DNA of 23,928 nucleotides from positions 1-23,928 of the forward strand of contig JAZDIU010000034.1 in NCBI GenBank assembly GCA_043804635.1, in the 5' to 3' direction. Shown here one piece after another: positions 21,361 to 23,928 of this stretch (positions are counted from its first letter, which is position 1; each line of letters starts with the position of its first letter). The translations under genes were made by a program, and so were the position numbers. This DNA is from JAZDIU01 sp043804635 (lineage in GTDB: Bacteria > Chloroflexota > Dehalococcoidia > Dehalococcoidales > UBA2162). A model generated the notes under the pieces. That model had not been told where the DNA came from. It made no database searches and saw nothing but the letters and a program-made list of their open reading frames with translations.

Positions 21361-22011
21361 ATGCTCGAAGCTACTTTATTTGTTATCCTTACTACTTCTT
21401 TTATCGTTGGCTTATCCGGGGCTTTAATGCCCGGACCACTGCTGGCACTTACCATCGGCGGAGCTGCCCGGCGCGGTTTTTGGGCGGGACCATTAATTGT
21501 TCTTGGACACGGTATTCTCGAACTGACACTAGTAGTCGGGCTGATTTCAGGATTAAGCCAGTTTCTAAAAAATGAACTGGTGTTCAGCATTATAGGAATT
21601 GCCGGTGGGATAGTGCTGTTGGTTATGGGATTATCAACCATACGGAGAGGCTGGCAGAAGGCAACTGTCCCGCTTGCCGAAACGGTGAATGTGAGACAGG
21701 ACAGAGCACTCGTTATTTCAGGAATCGTAGTCAGCGTCTCGAACCCTTACTGGATAATCTGGTGGGCAACAATTGGGATGGTCTATCTCTCCTGGTCTCT
21801 GAAGTTAGGGATGGGTGGTATCGTCTCTTTCTTCACCGGACACATCTCGGCTGATTTAGCCTGGTATGCCCTGGTGGCATTTATTATAGCTACCGGTAGA
21901 AAAGCTCTGAAAGATAGCGTCTATCGCTGGCTGCTTATCATCTGCGGTCTGGCTCTCGTCATGCTGGGAGGCTATTTCCTGACATCAGGAATCAGATTTC
22001 TGGTTAGTTAA
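21361..22011 (+). CDS. LysE/RhtB-family exporter
   Basis: A 216-residue membrane protein with six hydrophobic helices, the normal size for LysE/RhtB amino-acid or small-metabolite exporters. The N-terminal signature is GLSGALMPGPLLALTIGGAARRGFWAGPLIVLGHGILEL split over helices 1-2, and the mid-protein SNPYWIIWWATIG matches the family NP.....W motif. No ribosome site precedes ATG 21361 and a promoter ends 7 bases before it, so translation is probably leaderless. It lies after the APC permease and 6 bases from the converging mini membrane gene. The exported compound is unknown. Confidence 0.9.
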   Translation: MLEATLFVILTTSFIVGLSGALMPGPLLALTIGGAARRGFWAGPLIVLGHGILELTLVVGLISGLSQFLKNELVFSIIGIAGGIVLLVMGLSTIRRGWQKATVPLAETVNVRQDRALVISGIVVSVSNPYWIIWWATIGMVYLSWSLKLGMGGIVSFFTGHISADLAWYALVAFIIATGRKALKDSVYRWLLIICGLALVMLGGYFLTSGIRFLVS

Positions 22012-22017
22012 AGGTAT

Positions 22018-22230
22018 CTAACTGGAATCCTTATCGTAAAAAATCTTGGGATGACACAACAGGTAGAGCAGCGAACCTACGAATGTTAGAAGAATAATTA
22101 TTATTGCCCATGGTAGTTTTCGTCCGCCCAACACCCGCTCTCTGGTTGCCAGGTCTTGCAACAACATTATTGCCAGCACCCAGTGCAAAATTCCAAATAA
22201 GATTAGCGCCAGAATCCGTTCCGAATCCAT
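22018..22230 (-). CDS. Small PLDc_N-like membrane protein
   Basis: A 70-residue protein with two hydrophobic helices (ILALILFGILHWVLAIMLL and WAIIIILLTFVGSLLYLLCH) joined by a polar loop. The W..I......GSLLYLL pattern matches the PLDc_N (phospholipase D nuclease N-terminal) mini-protein family, whose members are membrane-anchored and of unknown role when free-standing. ATG 22230 has AGGG 8 bases upstream. Confidence 0.75.
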   Translation of the reverse strand: MDSERILALILFGILHWVLAIMLLQDLATRERVLGGRKLPWAIIIILLTFVGSLLYLLCHPKIFYDKDSS

Positions 22231-22254
22231 GTTATTCCCTGCAACTCTGGTATG

Positions 22255-22260
22255 ATTATA
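22255..22260 (-). promoter_or_regulatory. -10 box of the PLDc_N-like gene
   Basis: A consensus TATAAT on the minus strand (22260-22255), 24 bases before ATG 22230. No convincing -35 box is seen at the right distance, so the call is tentative. Confidence 0.4.
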
Positions 22261-22323
22261 AAGGAAAAATACAGGAAAATGATAGGATTAAATCAAAAGT
22301 ATTAATTCCGAAACGGTCAAAAC

Positions 22324-23148
22324 CTAGCTCGCTCTTTTGAGGTAAGTAATGTTTCTAAATATAGCGAGCTGGCATACCTTTCCATCGGAGTCGGTGTATG
22401 GGGAAGCTACCACTTCGTAACTTCTGCCATCAGAGAAGGTGTATGCCCATTTCTCAACGGCGCCATCAATGACGCTGGGTAATTTACAGATTTGCTGGCA
22501 CGGATAATCGAATTTACGTAGATATTCATAGCAGTGGACGCCAACGCCTTCACCAAAGTCTCTTATCATACTGTCATTCATAAAACGTATCCGGTAATCC
22601 GGCCCAGTAATGAAAACGCCATCTTCCATCCTCTTCAATATGCCGGCTAGTTTGTCTCTTTCACCTCTCAGCATCTTCTCCAAGCGACGGCGACGTTCTA
22701 TTTCGCGACGGTTCCGAGCGGTAAGATAACCCACCATACCAGCAATTGCGACGAATATCAGCATTCGCAGCAACGGGTCGGGATATGGCGATATAAATAC
22801 GGCGCGGGCTAACATAATAGCGGCTGAAATAATAGTAATAATGATTGTAGCCCGAACGCCGAAGACATGAGCCGTATAGAGGATTGGTGCTAGAAAAATG
22901 AGGCGATGGACATCATGGACGCTATAAAAGAACTCCCATCGTAATGCTTCCCATCCGAAGAAATCGACTATCTCTCCAAAATAGTAAAAGAGACCGCAAT
23001 ATAGAAGCATTAGACCTAAAATATAAAGCCGGTAAAACTCGTGACTTTTCAGACCGGCTGATACAACCTCACGTGTCAGCGACGTCTTACCGACTTTATC
23101 AGAGTTTACTTGATTGTAATTCGATGCTCTATTATCTTGTTGCGACAT
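22324..23148 (-). CDS. Membrane-bound PAS sensor without output domain
   Basis: A 274-residue protein. After a polar N-terminus (about 35 residues) come four or five membrane helices (RLYILGLMLLYCGLFYYFG near 40-58; LIFLAPILYTAHVFGV, TIIITIISAAIMLARAVF and MLIFVAIAGMVGYLTA to about 143). Then a charged linker helix (RNRREIERRRRLEKMLRGERDKL) and a PAS domain (about 168-270: ILKRMEDGVFITGPDYRIRFMN ... FSDGRSYEVVASPY ... LAIFRNIT). C206, C217 and C221 in the PAS (HCYEYL...PCQQIC) recall PAS domains of redox-linked kinases. It stops right after the PAS; no HisKA, HATPase, GGDEF or HTH part follows. It is the last gene of an operon of mini membrane proteins. Confidence 0.85.
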   Translation of the reverse strand: MSQQDNRASNYNQVNSDKVGKTSLTREVVSAGLKSHEFYRLYILGLMLLYCGLFYYFGEIVDFFGWEALRWEFFYSVHDVHRLIFLAPILYTAHVFGVRATIIITIISAAIMLARAVFISPYPDPLLRMLIFVAIAGMVGYLTARNRREIERRRRLEKMLRGERDKLAGILKRMEDGVFITGPDYRIRFMNDSMIRDFGEGVGVHCYEYLRKFDYPCQQICKLPSVIDGAVEKWAYTFSDGRSYEVVASPYTDSDGKVCQLAIFRNITYLKRAS

Positions 23149-23160
23149 GGTTCTTCTAGG

Positions 23161-23394
23161 CTATTTCCCAGCTTTCCTGAGTTCGATATCTCGCCTGATA
23201 ATATAGGTGAAGTAGGCTGACCAGGCTATAGTCACGAGGGCACACACGATGACGAAGAGAAAAATACCCGCTTTAATTAATGCCGACCAGCTTCCGGTTG
23301 GAACCAGTGCCATCAACCACTCTGCTAACAATATCGCGCCTCCGGTCAGAGCAACTGTAGCTACTACAGGAATAATAATGTTTATGTACTTCAT
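23161..23394 (-). CDS. Two-helix mini membrane protein, unknown
   Basis: A 77-residue protein with two membrane helices (INIIIPVVATVALTGGAILL and AGIFLFVIVCALVTIAWSAY) and a basic, charged C-terminal tail (RRDIELRKAGK). A perfect GGAGG stands 9 bases before ATG 23394. It lies 12 bases before the PAS protein and 68 bases after the 49-residue mini-protein, on the same strand. No family recognised. Its charged tail resembles in style those of the single-span proteins upstream, but no sequence homology is visible. Confidence 0.75.
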   Translation of the reverse strand: MKYINIIIPVVATVALTGGAILLAEWLMALVPTGSWSALIKAGIFLFVIVCALVTIAWSAYFTYIIRRDIELRKAGK

Positions 23395-23462
23395 TATATA
23401 TCGCCTCCTATTTCATAGCTTAAGACCTTTGTCTATCCAGTTGACATCAAACACGTAACCGC

Positions 23463-23612
23463 TTATTTGACTTCAACTAACCCGGCTCGCTTCTCACGGG
23501 CTTCTTTTACCGCCTTATAAATTCCGCCGATATTAAGATACCAGACAAATGCCGCCGGGAACAGAACCACTGGGATTGCTATTGCTAGACCCACGCTCAT
23601 TGTTGTTTCCAT
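23463..23612 (-). CDS. 49-residue single-span membrane protein, tandem family copy A
   Basis: A 49-residue protein beginning METTMSVGLAIAIPVVLF, with GGAGG 6 bases before ATG 23612. One hydrophobic helix (about 6-27) ends in the motif VLFPAAFVWYLNIGG, followed by a charged amphipathic tail (IYKAVKEAREKRAGLVEVK). The upstream neighbour (23655-23822) shares the block LFPAAFVWYLNIGGI exactly, at both protein and near-DNA level, so they are tandem paralogues. N-terminus outside and the basic tail inside the cell is expected from the positive-inside rule. No known family recognised; it may be a small subunit or assembly factor of a membrane complex. Confidence 0.8.
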   Translation of the reverse strand: METTMSVGLAIAIPVVLFPAAFVWYLNIGGIYKAVKEAREKRAGLVEVK

Positions 23613-23654
23613 CGTAATCCTCCTTCTTGAGTATTCCGTCTCCCGACTCGGTCG

Positions 23655-23822
23655 CTATTTGGCCTCGACGGTCCCGACGCCTTTCTCTTCGGCAGCTTTT
23701 CTAACTCTGGCTTCCTTGACTGCGGCAGCGATGCCACCGATGTTGAGATACCAGACGAATGCGGCCGGGAAGAGTACGAACGGGACCACTACTGCTAGAG
23801 CTAATACAATCTGTCCTTCCAT
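23655..23822 (-). CDS. 55-residue single-span membrane protein, tandem family copy B
   Basis: A 55-residue protein beginning MEGQIVLALAVVVPFVLF; GGAGG lies upstream of ATG 23822 (in AAAGGAGGACTAAA). It has the same layout as copy A: one helix, the shared block LFPAAFVWYLNIGGI, then AAAVKEARVRKAAEEKGVGTVEAK, six residues longer than copy A. The conserved Pro, Trp-Tyr and Gly-Gly and the variable tails suggest that the helix and its membrane-exit end are under strong constraint. It is separated from copy A by 42 bases and from the next copy by 45 bases. Confidence 0.8.
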   Translation of the reverse strand: MEGQIVLALAVVVPFVLFPAAFVWYLNIGGIAAAVKEARVRKAAEEKGVGTVEAK

Positions 23823-23867
23823 TTTAGTCCTCCTTTTTCAAAATTTTCTTGCTACTCTTATTTAACC

Positions 23868-23928
23868 TTAGATTGCTGTCTTCGCAGCTTTCTCGGTGAC
23901 TTTCCTCTCGTGAGCTTTCTGGAGGGCG
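23868..23928 (-). CDS. Third tandem family copy (C-terminal tail only, cut by window edge)
   Basis: The last 19 codons of a gene entering from beyond the window: ALQKAHERKVTEKAAKTAI then TAA (23868-23870). The charged, Lys/Glu/Ala-rich tail and its spacing match the tails of copies A and B (VKEAREKR..., VKEARVRKAAEEK...), so it is probably a third paralogue. The membrane helix lies outside the window, so this is less certain. Confidence 0.6.
   Translation of the reverse strand, partial: ALQKAHERKVTEKAAKTAI

Noticed and set aside
23161..23928. RdhB-type reductive-dehalogenase anchors
   Set aside because: RdhB proteins are about 90 residues with three helices; these are 49-77 residues with one or two and no matching motif, and no rdhA is in the window.

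Overview
The window looks like chromosomal DNA from a bacterium of the Chloroflexota, most likely a sediment or subsurface lineage near Dehalococcoidia. That placement rests on gene content and style: a FadH/Old Yellow Enzyme-type Fe-S flavoprotein beside a CoA-transferase, a DUF362 protein, a ppa-comEA-comEC-dinB cluster, Gly/Thr-Pro-rich surface proteins and dispersed hairpin repeats seen in environmental genomes. It is an inference; no rRNA or marker phylogeny is available here. No phage, plasmid, transposase or CRISPR array was seen.

Layout. Positions 1-1902 hold the end of a TPR protein, a secreted C-terminally anchored surface protein with poly-Gly and Thr-Pro tracts, and a decayed paralogue of it broken by one in-frame TAG. 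Positions 1964-3671 (minus) carry cinA and a small hypothetical gene in tight coupling. A repeat-rich gap (3744-3838) follows, then a small membrane protein and rsmG on plus. A DUF362 protein (minus) is divergent from a three-gene plus operon at 6074-10728: MFS carrier, family-I-like CoA-transferase and Fe-S/FMN/FAD enoate reductase. The operon ends in a strong intrinsic terminator at 10744. Next come a 74-residue helical protein and a YchF-like GTPase (plus), whose 3' end overlaps that of pyrD (minus).

Positions 13243-13621 form a tRNA island: Leu-CAG and Arg-GCG on plus, Gln-CTG on minus, each transcript with a good promoter. Next on minus is a compact operon, ppa-comEA-comEC-dinB, which places DNA uptake and a Y-family polymerase on one transcript. 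Positions 18147-19653 (minus) hold uspA-trkA-trkA, divergent from an APC-superfamily permease, followed by a LysE-type exporter and a convergent PLDc_N-like mini membrane protein. The right end (22324-23928, minus) holds a membrane PAS protein with no output domain, a 77-residue two-helix protein, and a tandem row of at least three ~50-residue single-span paralogues, the last cut by the window edge. I do not recognise this mini-protein family; it is the best candidate for something undescribed.

Regulation. Sigma-70-like promoters with 17-18 bp spacers are readable in front of many units. In several (DUF362, uspA, lysE-like, APC, the small gene before rsmG) the predicted transcript start falls at or within about 15 bases of the start codon with no Shine-Dalgarno, suggesting leaderless or near-leaderless mRNAs. 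Other genes have classic GGAGG sites.
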